A stretch of DNA of 64,000 nucleotides. It comes from Bacteroidia bacterium. Its GTDB lineage: Bacteria > Bacteroidota > Bacteroidia > Flavobacteriales > Schleiferiaceae. How positions within the stretch are numbered: position 1 is the first letter of the stretch; each line of letters opens with the position of its first letter. The position numbers and the translations under genes are program-made. The notes under the pieces are model-generated. The model did not search any database, was not told the origin of the DNA, and was given only the letters and a program-made list of their open reading frames with translations. Shown here piece after piece: positions 35,199 to 43,702 of the stretch. The stretch spans positions 291,810 through 355,809 of the forward strand of contig JAUHWL010000003.1 of the NCBI GenBank assembly GCA_030424545.1, written 5' to 3'.

Positions 35199-35696
35199 TT
35201 ATTTTTTAATCATTACACCTGTGGCTAAATAGGCAAGTGTAATTTTTGGTTCTGTTATTTGATCTATTTCTTCTTGGCTTTTTTCTGCGTCTTCTGCCAA
35301 ATGTTTAAGGTGAGAAACAGGTATAGTATCATAATGCGCATATCCGTGCATAACCATTTCTTGTCCATCACAATTTAATGGAAGCAAAAACTCATAATCA
35401 TAGCTAACGTGCATAGAGCTACCATCATCTACAACTACGCTCATCCAACAACCTTTTTTCTTACAAACGGCATCAATTTTCCCGCTTACGGTTACTTCAA
35501 CACTATCATTGTCGCCCATATACTCAATTAATTTTGTAGACTCAATAGCTTCATCTATGGCAAATGTGCTGTCTCCATAATAGTCATAAGCTACCAATTC
35601 AACATTTTCTTGAATGTTATCTTCAACGTTTTCAGTAGGTTCTGAACAAGCAAATGCTAGGGCAAAAACAAACAATAAAGCGGCAATTTTTTTCAT
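35199..35696 (-). CDS. DUF4920 lipoprotein
   Basis: A protein of 165 residues. The lipobox LAFACSEP puts the lipidated residue at C17. The core VEVTVSGKIDAVCKKKGCWMSVVVDDGSSMHVSYDYEFLLPLNCDGQEMVMHG fits DUF4920, including the conserved Cys pair in VCKKKGCWM and MHVSYDYEF, which suggest metal or redox chemistry. The C-terminus returns to a strand (ITLAYLATGVMIKK). It heads the unit with the heme-motif lipoprotein (4-nt gap) and mnmD. A TATATTTG element lies 24 nt upstream of its ATG. Confidence 0.85.
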   Translation of the reverse strand: MKKIAALLFVFALAFACSEPTENVEDNIQENVELVAYDYYGDSTFAIDEAIESTKLIEYMGDNDSVEVTVSGKIDAVCKKKGCWMSVVVDDGSSMHVSYDYEFLLPLNCDGQEMVMHGYAHYDTIPVSHLKHLAEDAEKSQEEIDQITEPKITLAYLATGVMIKK

Positions 35697-35719
35697 TTTA
35701 AATTTCTTTTTTAGAATGG

Positions 35720-35727
35720 CAAATATA
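35720..35727 (-). promoter_or_regulatory. -7 element of the DUF4920/mnmD unit
   Basis: On the minus strand TATATTTG is a perfect TAnnTTTG element, 23 nt before the ATG at 35696. A -33 element is not obvious. Confidence 0.5.
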
Positions 35728-35799
35728 GAAACTGAAAAGTACTAAAATTAGATTGAGATTACGATTTTGCCTTATATTGTGAACCTTAAAAAAAGACAC

Positions 35800-36843
35800 A
35801 TGAAAATTACCCGTACGCCTAAATCGAGAATAGATTCTGTAGATTTTTCAAACTTAACTTTTGGTCAAAATTTTGCTGATCACATGTTTGTTTGTCAATA
35901 TAAAAACGGTGCTTGGCAAGAGGGAGAAATAATGCCTTACGGAAAAGTTAATTTAAGTTATTCTTTGCATGCTTTGCATTATGGGCAAGCTGCATTTGAA
36001 GGAATGAAGGCATATAGAAAAGCAGATGGAAAGGTTTCTGTATTTAGACCACTAGATAATTTTAGAAGACTGAATATTTCTGGAGAAAGATTGTTAATGC
36101 CGCAAATACCTGAAGATATTTTTATGGAAGGGTTGATGGCATTATTAAAACTTGATGAAGAATGGGTGCCAAAGTCTGCCGATCATTCTTTATACATCAG
36201 ACCATTTATTTTTAGTAGTTCAGAATTCATTGCAGCTAGACCAAGCGAAGATTACACCTTTGTTATTCTTACTTCGCCTGTTGGCCCGTATTACCCAGGT
36301 TCTGTTAAGGTAAAAATTGAAGATAAATTTACACGAGCTACAAGTGGAGGTATTGGCTTTACAAAAGCAGCAGGAAATTATGGTGGTGCTTTTTACCCAA
36401 CCCACAAGGCTATAGAAGAAGGGTTTAAGCAGGTTATTTGGACAGACCACAAAGAGCACAAATACATTGAAGAATCTGGAACAATGAATATTATGGTGCG
36501 CATAGGCGACTCTTTATTAACCCCACCTTTGTCTGATAGAATATTAGCCGGCATTACACGAGATAGCATTTTAAAGCTTTGTAGAGATTGGAATCTAGAT
36601 GTTCAGGAACGTTTAATTTCTGTTGATGAGTTGGTGAGTGCTGCACGAGATGGAAGTCTAAAAGAAGCGTTTGGAATGGGTACGGCTGCCGTTGTTAGCA
36701 CCATAGATGGAATTGGCTATAAGAATGAAATATTTACTGTGCCTACTCCTAAGGACGGTTTTGCTATGAAAATTAAAAAAGGCCTAACGGAAATAAGAAC
36801 TGGTTTGGCTGAAGATAAATTTAGTTGGATGCACAACATCTAA
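35800..36843 (+). CDS. ilvE: Branched-chain amino acid aminotransferase
   Basis: A class IV PLP aminotransferase of 347 residues from ATG 35800 (MKITRTPKSR); an upstream TTG is not credible. It transfers amino groups between Val/Leu/Ile and 2-oxoglutarate. The PLP lysine is K189 in GGIGFTKAAGNYGGAF. Other blocks are ALHYGQAAFEGMKAYR, LYIRPFIFSS and the PLP-phosphate motif EESGTMNIMV. This is the long eukaryote-like BCAT subtype. It is monocistronic and ends at a very strong shared hairpin. Confidence 0.95.
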   Translation: MKITRTPKSRIDSVDFSNLTFGQNFADHMFVCQYKNGAWQEGEIMPYGKVNLSYSLHALHYGQAAFEGMKAYRKADGKVSVFRPLDNFRRLNISGERLLMPQIPEDIFMEGLMALLKLDEEWVPKSADHSLYIRPFIFSSSEFIAARPSEDYTFVILTSPVGPYYPGSVKVKIEDKFTRATSGGIGFTKAAGNYGGAFYPTHKAIEEGFKQVIWTDHKEHKYIEESGTMNIMVRIGDSLLTPPLSDRILAGITRDSILKLCRDWNLDVQERLISVDELVSAARDGSLKEAFGMGTAAVVSTIDGIGYKNEIFTVPTPKDGFAMKIKKGLTEIRTGLAEDKFSWMHNI

Positions 36844-36860
36844 ATCATGTATAAACACAC

Positions 36861-36890
36861 AAAAAAGGGAGCCATTTGGCTCCCTTTTTT
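36861..36890. terminator. Bidirectional terminator between ilvE and the K+ channel gene
   Basis: A-run plus GGGAGCC pairs perfectly with GGCTCCC plus T-run around ATTT, giving a 13-bp stem. It terminates both convergent units. Confidence 0.93.
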
Positions 36891-36909
36891 TATTGAGATG
36901 AAAAGAAAT

Positions 36910-37566
36910 TTAATTGCTTTTTTTGTTCATAAGCTTGCCCACCAAAATGGCCACAACTACTGCTAAATAAAACTGAGAAGCAATTGCACCAAATACCGAT
37001 ACAATTCTTGCTAAAAGATGTATTGGAACAATATCTCCATAACCTATTGTTGTCATGGTGACCAAGCTGTAATAAACAATGCTTGTGAATCCCGCATCGC
37101 CAGATGCAATTTTTAAAGAATCTGGACTAAATGCTATAATCATAATAAAGAAAAAACTGAGTATAACACCAATCATTAAATATCCAGCTAATGCACCTGC
37201 AATTAGGCTTATTTTAACTTCGTGAGTGGTAAGTAAGGCACGTACAATTCTAAAAATCACGAAACCATACATACTAACAAATAGCAAAAACGAAACAAGC
37301 GTTAAAATTGGCTCATTACTAAAGTCGGTTAATCCAGCTGTAAATATGAATAAGGTAGATGATGCGATACCCAAATAAAGAAACATCTTTTTTAATTGAA
37401 TGGCATTGATTCCTGCAATTAATATTAATGAGAGTAGGAAGGGAAGGATAAAATTAGATACACGAGAATTGTCATCAAAAACGGGTAACAACCCAAAAAA
37501 CAATAATTGTGTAAAGAGTAGGAGGTAGTACTTATCCTTTTTTAGCCAATGATATAAAAAATGCAT
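36910..37566 (-). CDS. Ion channel family potassium channel
   Basis: A protein of 218 residues with several N-terminal membrane helices and a classic two-helix pore module at the C-terminus. The selectivity filter is TTIGYGD (172-178), followed by the final helix IVSVFGAIASQFYLAVVVAILVGKL. No RCK, TrkA or cyclic-nucleotide domain follows; only six residues remain, so gating must come from the membrane part. It starts 1 nt after the TlpA-like gene ends and is co-transcribed with it. Confidence 0.9.
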   Translation of the reverse strand: MHFLYHWLKKDKYYLLLFTQLLFFGLLPVFDDNSRVSNFILPFLLSLILIAGINAIQLKKMFLYLGIASSTLFIFTAGLTDFSNEPILTLVSFLLFVSMYGFVIFRIVRALLTTHEVKISLIAGALAGYLMIGVILSFFFIMIIAFSPDSLKIASGDAGFTSIVYYSLVTMTTIGYGDIVPIHLLARIVSVFGAIASQFYLAVVVAILVGKLMNKKSN

Positions 37567-37567
37567 G

Positions 37568-38656
37568 TTAGTCCAATTTATCTTCTAAAAATGCTCTTAA
37601 CTCTTCTGGAGTTAAATTTTTATTGACAATAAAACCCTGATCGTCTATGATTATAGATTGAGGTATTGAGCGTATAGCATATACGGCCGCACCTTCATTT
37701 TGCCAACCTTTTAAATCGCTCATTTGTGGCCAATTTAGCTTGTCTTCAACAATTGCTTTTTTCCAATTTTCACGCTCTTGGTCTAAAGAAACGCCTACTA
37801 TTTGAAATCCTTTATCTTTAAATTCGCTGTGTATTTTTACCAATTCAGGATTTACGTTTCTGCACGGTCCGCACCAACTTGCCCAAAAATCTATCAAGAT
37901 ATAATCTGCTTTAATGCTACTTATACTTAAGTCTGCGCCCGTTGTGTCTTTTTGTGTAATGTCTATAAAGCGTTTTCCTACTTGGGTTTTTTCAATAATG
38001 TCCATTCTATTTTTAAATGCGACAACATCTGGTGCGTTTCTGTATCTAACTTCTACATTATCATAAATAGGCAGTAGGTCATTATACTCTGCGCTATACA
38101 TATAGCGCATGCTAATCATGGTGCCTAGTAAACCGTTTCTTGTGGCAAACGCTTTTGTATAATCGTTTAAGTATTGATAAGCGCTGTCTGCTTTTGTATT
38201 AATGACAAACATGGTTAGCGAGTCGTTTGCTGCCATAGCAGCCTCCCAAGCGGGGCGAAGCTCACCCATAAATGCTCTATTCTTAGATTGTGTTTCGCCA
38301 AAAACTTCTAAAGAATCATTATATGCAGATCCAGTAACTTTAAATGAAGGCGGGGTTGATGTGCCATCAATAGTCACAGACATCTGGGTTAAGTCTGCAT
38401 AAAATACAATAGGGTTTTCTACGCCAGCAATGTTTATTAAAACCATTTGCGGAAATGCTAAAGGAGCATCTAAAGTTGCAGCACCATCTACTAAGTTGCC
38501 TGAAGCTAAGGTGCTATCATTGCTAGTTAGTTTTAAAGAAATGGCGGCATCATCAATACCAGTTGTGGTTACCGTTACCATAGGTTTTTGTGCTTCTTTG
38601 TTTGTGCAGGCAATAAAAAACACAAGGGCTAAAGGAAGTAGAAAAAGATTTTTCAT
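37568..38656 (-). CDS. TlpA/ResA-like thioredoxin protein with DUF4369
   Basis: A protein of 362 residues. The lipobox VFFIACTNK puts the lipidated Cys at residue 16. The DUF4369 beta domain covers about 25-125 (AISLKLTSNDSTLASGNLVDGAATLD, PMVLINIAGV), a helical linker follows, and the thioredoxin domain carries WCGPC with C262 and C265 and cis-Pro P332 in SIPQS. It would be a periplasmic, membrane-tethered thiol reductase, as in Bacteroidetes AhpC/TSA-type lipoproteins. It is transcribed with the K+ channel. Confidence 0.9.
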   Translation of the reverse strand: MKNLFLLPLALVFFIACTNKEAQKPMVTVTTTGIDDAAISLKLTSNDSTLASGNLVDGAATLDAPLAFPQMVLINIAGVENPIVFYADLTQMSVTIDGTSTPPSFKVTGSAYNDSLEVFGETQSKNRAFMGELRPAWEAAMAANDSLTMFVINTKADSAYQYLNDYTKAFATRNGLLGTMISMRYMYSAEYNDLLPIYDNVEVRYRNAPDVVAFKNRMDIIEKTQVGKRFIDITQKDTTGADLSISSIKADYILIDFWASWCGPCRNVNPELVKIHSEFKDKGFQIVGVSLDQERENWKKAIVEDKLNWPQMSDLKGWQNEGAAVYAIRSIPQSIIIDDQGFIVNKNLTPEELRAFLEDKLD

Positions 38657-38697
38657 GAATTAATTCTGATAAATTTATGACGAATAGTACGTGCTTA

Positions 38698-39402
38698 TTA
38701 ACCGAGTATAAAAATACATGGTCTTTTGTTTAAATCGGGGATGGCTTTGCGCCATTTAACAATGGTTTTTGTTTTAATATATTCGGTAGGCAAGGTAATA
38801 TCTGATGCTATACACAAGCGCATTTCATCATCTCCAGCGGCAAGCAAATCTTCCAGCATTTTCATGTTGCGGTATGGTGTTTCCATAAAAATTTGAGAAG
38901 TTCCTTTGCGCGCCAAAACTTGCAAATTGCGTATTGCTTTTTTTCTCTGAAGTGTATCTATGGGTAAATAGCCATTAAATGTAAACTGTTGGCCGCTCAT
39001 ACCACTTGCCATTAAAGCCAATAATATAGATGAAGGGCCTGTAAGCGGAACAACGCGAATATTGTTTTCATGTGCAATAGAAACAATATTAGCACCGGGG
39101 TCGGCAACACATGGAACACCTGCTTCTGATATAATTCCAACAGGAAATCCTTGGCGACAAGGCTCTAAGAATCGCGTATATTCTAAAGGATCTGTGTATT
39201 TATTCAATACATACAAAACCAGATTGGGTTGAGATTTACTGGGAAGAACTTTTTTAATGAAAGCTCTTGCCGACTTCTCGTTTTCTACAATAAAATGTTG
39301 GGTGGTGTCTATTACTTTTTTTACCAACATGGGCAATACTTCAAGAGGTTCAACCTCCCCTAATAAACTAGGAATTAAATACAATGTGCCTTTATTTGCC
39401 AT
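38698..39402 (-). CDS. RsmI-like SAM-dependent methyltransferase
   Basis: A protein of 234 residues from ATG 39402 (MANKGTLYLIPSLLG); a start 5 codons upstream would extend the overlap. It has the tetrapyrrole-methylase fold with GIISEAGVPCVADPGANIVSIAHEN, VPLTGPSSILLALMASG and QIFMETPYRN, as in RsmI, which 2'-O-methylates C1402 of 16S rRNA. The Bacteroidetes short form, annotated simply as SAM methyltransferase, may act on a different target. It overlaps the upstream LMW phosphatase gene by 11 nt. Confidence 0.88.
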   Translation of the reverse strand: MANKGTLYLIPSLLGEVEPLEVLPMLVKKVIDTTQHFIVENEKSARAFIKKVLPSKSQPNLVLYVLNKYTDPLEYTRFLEPCRQGFPVGIISEAGVPCVADPGANIVSIAHENNIRVVPLTGPSSILLALMASGMSGQQFTFNGYLPIDTLQRKKAIRNLQVLARKGTSQIFMETPYRNMKMLEDLLAAGDDEMRLCIASDITLPTEYIKTKTIVKWRKAIPDLNKRPCIFILG

Positions 39403-39862
39403 GAGTGTAATTCTCAATTATTATGTCTGTTGCTTTGTCCAACAGTTTGTAAACGTCATCAAACCCAGAATCTCCGCCAAAATAGGGGTCTGGTACTTCG
39501 CCATTGCTGTTTGGGTAAACTTCGTTTACAATAAGTTTAACTTTAGCTTTTTGCTCTTCGGTTTGGGCAAGTTTTAAGATGTTTTCTTTGTTAGAAAGGT
39601 CCATGGCATAGATAATGTCGAAGTTGTTAAAATCCTCTACCACAAATGGCCTTGATTGAAGCTTTGAGATGTTTATGCCATTTTTTCTAGCGGTTTTCAC
39701 GGCTCTTATATCTGGTGTTTCTCCCTGATGGAAATGAGATGTTCCTGCAGAATCTATTTCTATATTCAAATCTCCAACTTTAGACCTTAATATGCCTTCT
39801 GCCATGGGAGACCGGCAAATATTGCCAAGACAAACCATCAGTATTTTTAGTTTTTCGCTCAT
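39392..39862 (-). CDS. Low molecular weight protein-tyrosine phosphatase
   Basis: A cytosolic phosphatase of 156 residues. The P-loop is CLGNICRS, with C11 as nucleophile and R17 binding phosphate. The general-acid loop is VPDPYFGGDSGFDDVY. Full-length for the family. It removes phosphate from tyrosine or arginine residues in bacteria. It follows dnaA on the same strand but is separated from it by a terminator hairpin, and it overlaps the RsmI-like gene. Confidence 0.95.
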   Translation of the reverse strand: MSEKLKILMVCLGNICRSPMAEGILRSKVGDLNIEIDSAGTSHFHQGETPDIRAVKTARKNGINISKLQSRPFVVEDFNNFDIIYAMDLSNKENILKLAQTEEQKAKVKLIVNEVYPNSNGEVPDPYFGGDSGFDDVYKLLDKATDIIIENYTHGK

Positions 39863-39882
39863 TTCTAAAAATTGAAAAGTAT

Positions 39883-39907
39883 AAAAAAGCCTCGCAATTG
39901 CGAGGCC
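39883..39907 (-). terminator. Terminator after dnaA
   Basis: A perfect 18-nt palindrome (GCCTCGCA-AT-TGCGAGGC core, 39889-39906) is followed on the minus strand by six T. It lies 8 nt beyond the dnaA stop. Confidence 0.88.
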
Positions 39908-39914
39908 AATTATG

Positions 39915-41348
39915 TTAGGCTAAAGTTAGTTTTTTTCGTAAATCATCAACATACGTTTTAAAGCGTTTGTCTGTTTCGGCCAAATTATTTACCGTTCTGC
40001 ATGCGTGTAAAACGGTGGCGTGATCTTTATTGCCGCATTGTGCGCCAATAGTTGCCAAACTGTTTTTGGTTAATTGCTTGCTAAAATACATGGTAAGCTG
40101 GCGCGCTTGTACAATTTCGCGTTTTCTGGTTTTGCTTTTTATAAGCTCAATAGGCATGTCAAAATAATCGCACACAACTTTTTGTATATAGTCTATGCTT
40201 AACTCACGCGTGGTGTTTTTCACAAATTTATCAATCATTTGGCGCGCCAAATCAATTGTAATTTTCTTTTTGTTTAAGGATGATTGAGCCAATAAAGAAA
40301 TAAGCGCACCTTCTAATTCACGCACGTTGCTGTTGATGCTGTATGCTAAATATTCAACAACATCTTCGGGCATTTCTATACCATCATTGTATAGTTTTTT
40401 ACCTAGAATGGCAATGCGAGTTTCTAAATCGGGTTTTTGCAAATCAGCACTAAGTCCCCATTTAAATCTAGAAAGTAATCTTTGTTCCATTCCCTGCATA
40501 TCTACAGGTGCACGGTCTGAGGTTAAAACCACTTGCTTACCGTGTTGGTGTAGGTGATTAAAGATTTCGAAAAACGCATCTTGTGTTTTCTCTTTTCCAG
40601 AAAGCGATTGAACATCATCTATGATTAATGTGTCAATCATTTCGTAAAAATGAATGAAATCATTTTTTGTGTTGTTGCGAATTGAATCTATAAACTGCTG
40701 TGTAAACTTTTCTGCAGAAACGTATAAAACTGTTTTTTCAGGGTAGCGATCTTTAATTTCTATGCCAATAGCATGCGCCAAATGTGTTTTTCCTAATCCA
40801 ACACCGCCATAAATTAAAAGTGGATTAAAAGAGGTGCCTCCAGGTTTGTTACTAACGGCATACCCTGCACTACGCGCCAATCGGTTACAATCGCCTTCTA
40901 TAAAATTTTCGAATGTATAATTAGGGTTCAACTGGCTTTCTACATGTACTTTTTTTAAACCAGGTATAATAAATGGATTTCTAATTCCTTCTTGTCCGCC
41001 TATTTCTACGGGCATAGGAACTTGTGGGTTTTTAATTGGGGCTCTATTACTGCTCGGAATTTTAACGGTGTAAGGGTTTGTGTTGCCGTAAGTATTTTCC
41101 ATCACTATGCTGTAAACCAACTTGGCGTCTTTACCAAGCTCTTTTGTAATGGCCGATTTTAAAAGTTTAATAAAATTCTCTTCTAAAAATTCATAGAAAA
41201 ATTTACTTGGTACTTGAATAGTTAAAACTTTGCCTTTTAGCTTAATTGGCTTAATTGGCAAGAACCAAGTTTTAAAGCTTTGGTCATTAATATTATCTCT
41301 TATAAATTCAAGCGTATTATTCCATACGGCTTCAGCAGTTTTTTCCAT
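39915..41348 (-). CDS. dnaA: Chromosomal replication initiator DnaA
   Basis: A protein of 477 residues that binds DnaA boxes and opens the origin. Domain I covers about 1-85. Domain III (AAA+) carries Walker A GGVGLGKT (181-188), Walker B TLIIDDVQ and SNVRELEGALI. Domain IV holds the DnaA signature GNKDHATVLHACRTVNNL. The NYTFENFIEGDCNRLARSA block opens domain III. Upstream is a TTATACACA box inside the likely promoter, consistent with autoregulation. Neighbours (thioesterase, LMW phosphatase, RsmI-like methylase) fit a common Flavobacteriales order. No cluster of boxes marks an origin here. Confidence 0.97.
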   Translation of the reverse strand: MEKTAEAVWNNTLEFIRDNINDQSFKTWFLPIKPIKLKGKVLTIQVPSKFFYEFLEENFIKLLKSAITKELGKDAKLVYSIVMENTYGNTNPYTVKIPSSNRAPIKNPQVPMPVEIGGQEGIRNPFIIPGLKKVHVESQLNPNYTFENFIEGDCNRLARSAGYAVSNKPGGTSFNPLLIYGGVGLGKTHLAHAIGIEIKDRYPEKTVLYVSAEKFTQQFIDSIRNNTKNDFIHFYEMIDTLIIDDVQSLSGKEKTQDAFFEIFNHLHQHGKQVVLTSDRAPVDMQGMEQRLLSRFKWGLSADLQKPDLETRIAILGKKLYNDGIEMPEDVVEYLAYSINSNVRELEGALISLLAQSSLNKKKITIDLARQMIDKFVKNTTRELSIDYIQKVVCDYFDMPIELIKSKTRKREIVQARQLTMYFSKQLTKNSLATIGAQCGNKDHATVLHACRTVNNLAETDKRFKTYVDDLRKKLTLA

Positions 41349-41456
41349 TTAAACCCTCCAATATAATTTGGTTTAACAATAAATTTTGGTCAGCAAACAA
41401 TTCAATCAGAAACTTAAAAACAGATAATATTCTTGTTTTTGTTTGCACCGCAAAAG

Positions 41457-41465
41457 TGTGTATAA
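41457..41465 (-). promoter_or_regulatory. DnaA box upstream of dnaA
   Basis: Read on the minus strand this is TTATACACA, a perfect DnaA box (TTATNCACA). It lies directly before CACTTTTG, a one-mismatch TAnnTTTG element, about 105 nt upstream of the dnaA ATG. Position over the putative promoter suggests DnaA autorepression. It is the only perfect box I found in this spacer. Confidence 0.6.
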
Positions 41466-41583
41466 ATTAGTTTACAAAAAAGTTAAATTGCTATTGGTTA
41501 TGTGGTTTTTTTTGTTGAATTTCTCGACCTTTAGAAATGCGCAAACCGCACGAATAGTGGAAAGCGCTCAAAATCAGTACACA

Positions 41584-41991
41584 ATGTATCAGAATACAAC
41601 ACAGCTGCGCGTAAGGTATGCAGAGACCGATCAGATGGGTATTGTTTACTATGGTATTTACCCTCAGTACTTTGAGGTTGGTAGGGTTGAAGCATTGCGT
41701 GAACTTGGTCTTACGTATAAAAAAATGGAAGATCAAGGTACGATGCTTCCGGTAAAAAATTTGGAAGTTAATTATCACAAATCTGCACTTTATGATGATC
41801 TTTTAACTGTTAAAACAACCATAGAAGAAATGCCTGGGGTTAAAGTAATTTTTCATCACAAAGTGTTTAATGAAAAAGATGAACTTTTAACAAGTGGAAA
41901 GGTAGTTTTGGTTTTTGTTGCTGCCGAAACAATGCGACCAAAAAAAGCACCTCAATATTTTATAGATATTATTAAACCTTATTTTTCTTAA
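41584..41991 (+). CDS. Acyl-CoA thioesterase, YbgC/4HBT family
   Basis: A hotdog-fold thioesterase of 135 residues from ATG 41584 (MYQNTTQLRVRYAETDQMG). The frame is open for 47 more codons upstream, but that stretch overlaps the dnaA promoter region and the family starts here. The catalytic Asp lies in RYAETDQMGIVYYGIYPQYFEVGR, the YbgC signature with Tyr in place of His at the usual active-site position. It is divergent from dnaA. Confidence 0.9.
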   Translation: MYQNTTQLRVRYAETDQMGIVYYGIYPQYFEVGRVEALRELGLTYKKMEDQGTMLPVKNLEVNYHKSALYDDLLTVKTTIEEMPGVKVIFHHKVFNEKDELLTSGKVVLVFVAAETMRPKKAPQYFIDIIKPYFS

Positions 41992-42083
41992 GCTTTTTTT
42001 CTTTGAGTGTTTAGTACTAATGTGAAAACTGCACTGTAACGTTAAAAATTGTTAAAGACGAAACACAAAAAATTTGTCTGCGT

Positions 42084-42091
42084 TATTTTTG
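42084..42091 (+). promoter_or_regulatory. -7 element of the HtrA gene
   Basis: TATTTTTG, a perfect TAnnTTTG element, ends 39 nt before the ATG at 42131. A TTTG lies 7 nt upstream, the same unusual short spacing as before ffh, and none is seen at the normal -33 spacing. Confidence 0.45.
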
Positions 42092-42130
42092 GGTAACACA
42101 TTTAATGAAACAACAATAAACGCAAGAAAA

Positions 42131-43558
42131 ATGAAACAGGTTTTTAAATCTATTGCCATAGCAGCCCTAGGTGGTTCTTTGGTTTTGGCTGGTTATGTAG
42201 GTTTTGTAGAAGAACCCAAACAAGTTGTCATAAAACAATCCCAGCCCCAATTTCCAATTATTAATACAAATACGGCAACTGCAGCTTCGTTAGATTTTAG
42301 CTTAGCAGCAGAAACTTCGGTAAATAGTGTTGTACACGTAAACGTAGCCGTAGAAAGAAAACAAAGTCCATGGGATCAGTTTTTCTATGGGAATAACAGC
42401 AGCAGACAAATGGTAAAGGGTAGTGGCTCGGGTGTTATTATTTCTGATTTAGGCTATATCGTTACCAATAATCACGTAATAAATGAGGCGAAAAACATTC
42501 GTGTTCAATTAAACGATAATCGTTCTTTTAATGCAGAGTTGGTTGGTGCAGACCCCACTACAGACTTGGCATTGCTTAAAATAGAAGCTGATGATTTGCA
42601 CGCCTTGCCATTTGGAGATTCTGATGATTTAAGATTAGGAGAATGGGTGCTTGCCGTTGGTAACCCATTTAATTTAACTTCAACGGTTACAGCCGGCATT
42701 ATAAGTGCAAAGGGCAGAAACATCAATATTATTAATAGTAATTCTGCCATAGAGAGTTTTATACAAACGGATGCCGTAGTAAACCCGGGCAATAGTGGCG
42801 GTGCTTTGGTAAATACTAAGGGAGAACTTATTGGTATTAACACGGCAATTTCTACGCATACCGGAAGTTTTGAAGGATACAGCTTTGCCGTACCCGCTAA
42901 TATTGTTAAAAAAGTAGTTTACGATATAAAAACATACGGTACGGTACAACGCGCATTTTTGGGCGTAAGCATTGCCGATGTATCTCCTGAGTTGGCCGAA
43001 AAGCAAGAATTGAAAATTAATAAAGGTGTTTATATTGTAGATGCTATTGATGGAGGAGCAGCAAAAAGTGCCGGTCTAAAACAAGGAGATATTATAGTAA
43101 GTATTGATGGTGCCGAAATATCGAAAACATCAGAATTATTAGAACAAATTGGCCGCAAAAGACCTGGTGATGAAGCTAGAGTGGGAATTTTTAGAGGAGA
43201 CAAACAAAAAGAAATTAATGTTCAGTTAAAGAATAGAAATGGCACCAATGACTTTTTAACCAAAAGTGAAGAAGATCTAAATGGTTTACTTGGCGCACAG
43301 TTTGAAAAACTATCGGCCCAAGATTTAAACAAATACCGCCTTAGAAATGGGCTAAGAATTACAAACCAAGGAACAGGGCAATTAAAGAGTGCGGGAATAC
43401 CCAATGGATTTATCATTGTGAAAATTAACAACAAGTTTGTGCACGAAATACAAGATGTGCAAGACATCTTAGCACAACTTAAACCGGGAGACGGAGTATT
43501 AATACAAGGGGTACACAAAACTGGCGAGTCTGACTATTTTGCCTTTGGATTAAAATAG
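42131..43558 (+). CDS. HtrA/DegP-type periplasmic serine protease
   Basis: A Do-family protease of 475 residues from ATG 42131; an upstream TTG is unlikely. An N-terminal signal anchor (SIAIAALGGSLVLAGYVGF) leads into the trypsin-like domain with triad H115 (TNNHVIN), D145 (TTDLALLK) and S222 (NPGNSGGALVN). Two PDZ domains follow (about 275-365 and 390-470). It degrades or refolds damaged envelope proteins. A strong terminator follows. The Gly-Ser-Gly loop GSGSGVIISDLGYIVTNNHV is typical. Confidence 0.95.
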   Translation: MKQVFKSIAIAALGGSLVLAGYVGFVEEPKQVVIKQSQPQFPIINTNTATAASLDFSLAAETSVNSVVHVNVAVERKQSPWDQFFYGNNSSRQMVKGSGSGVIISDLGYIVTNNHVINEAKNIRVQLNDNRSFNAELVGADPTTDLALLKIEADDLHALPFGDSDDLRLGEWVLAVGNPFNLTSTVTAGIISAKGRNINIINSNSAIESFIQTDAVVNPGNSGGALVNTKGELIGINTAISTHTGSFEGYSFAVPANIVKKVVYDIKTYGTVQRAFLGVSIADVSPELAEKQELKINKGVYIVDAIDGGAAKSAGLKQGDIIVSIDGAEISKTSELLEQIGRKRPGDEARVGIFRGDKQKEINVQLKNRNGTNDFLTKSEEDLNGLLGAQFEKLSAQDLNKYRLRNGLRITNQGTGQLKSAGIPNGFIIVKINNKFVHEIQDVQDILAQLKPGDGVLIQGVHKTGESDYFAFGLK

Positions 43559-43580
43559 GTTTTTAAATAATTAATATTGA

Positions 43581-43622
43581 GCCCAAATCCTTGTTTTACA
43601 AGGGTTTGGGCTTCCTTTTTTT
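43581..43622 (+). terminator. Terminator after the HtrA gene
   Basis: GCCCAAATCCTTG pairs with CAAGGGTTTGGGC (one G-T) around TTTTA, a 13-bp stem followed by a T-rich tract. It isolates the HtrA gene from gapdh just downstream. Confidence 0.93.
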
Positions 43623-43636
43623 CCAAGGTTTTTTGG

Positions 43637-43667
43637 TTGAATTTCAGGGCTTTTTGCCCTATGTTTG
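43637..43667 (+). promoter_or_regulatory. Promoter of the GAPDH gene
   Basis: TTG at 43637-43639, 20 nt of spacer, then TATGTTTG at 43660-43667. Both elements match the Bacteroidetes -33/-7 consensus with ideal spacing. The leader would be about 30 nt. This is the clearest full promoter in the window. Confidence 0.7.
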
Positions 43668-43702
43668 CCGCAGATTAAAAATCTCATTTAAAAACAAGAA
43701 AA

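Noticed and set aside
41443..41583. 47-codon N-terminal extension of the YbgC-like thioesterase
   Set aside because: The extension overlaps the dnaA promoter and DnaA box and is not part of the family; the ATG at 41584 starts the conserved domain.
41349..41583. Replication origin next to dnaA
   Set aside because: Only one perfect DnaA box is present and no cluster or unwinding element is clear; dnaA is often distant from the origin in Bacteroidetes.
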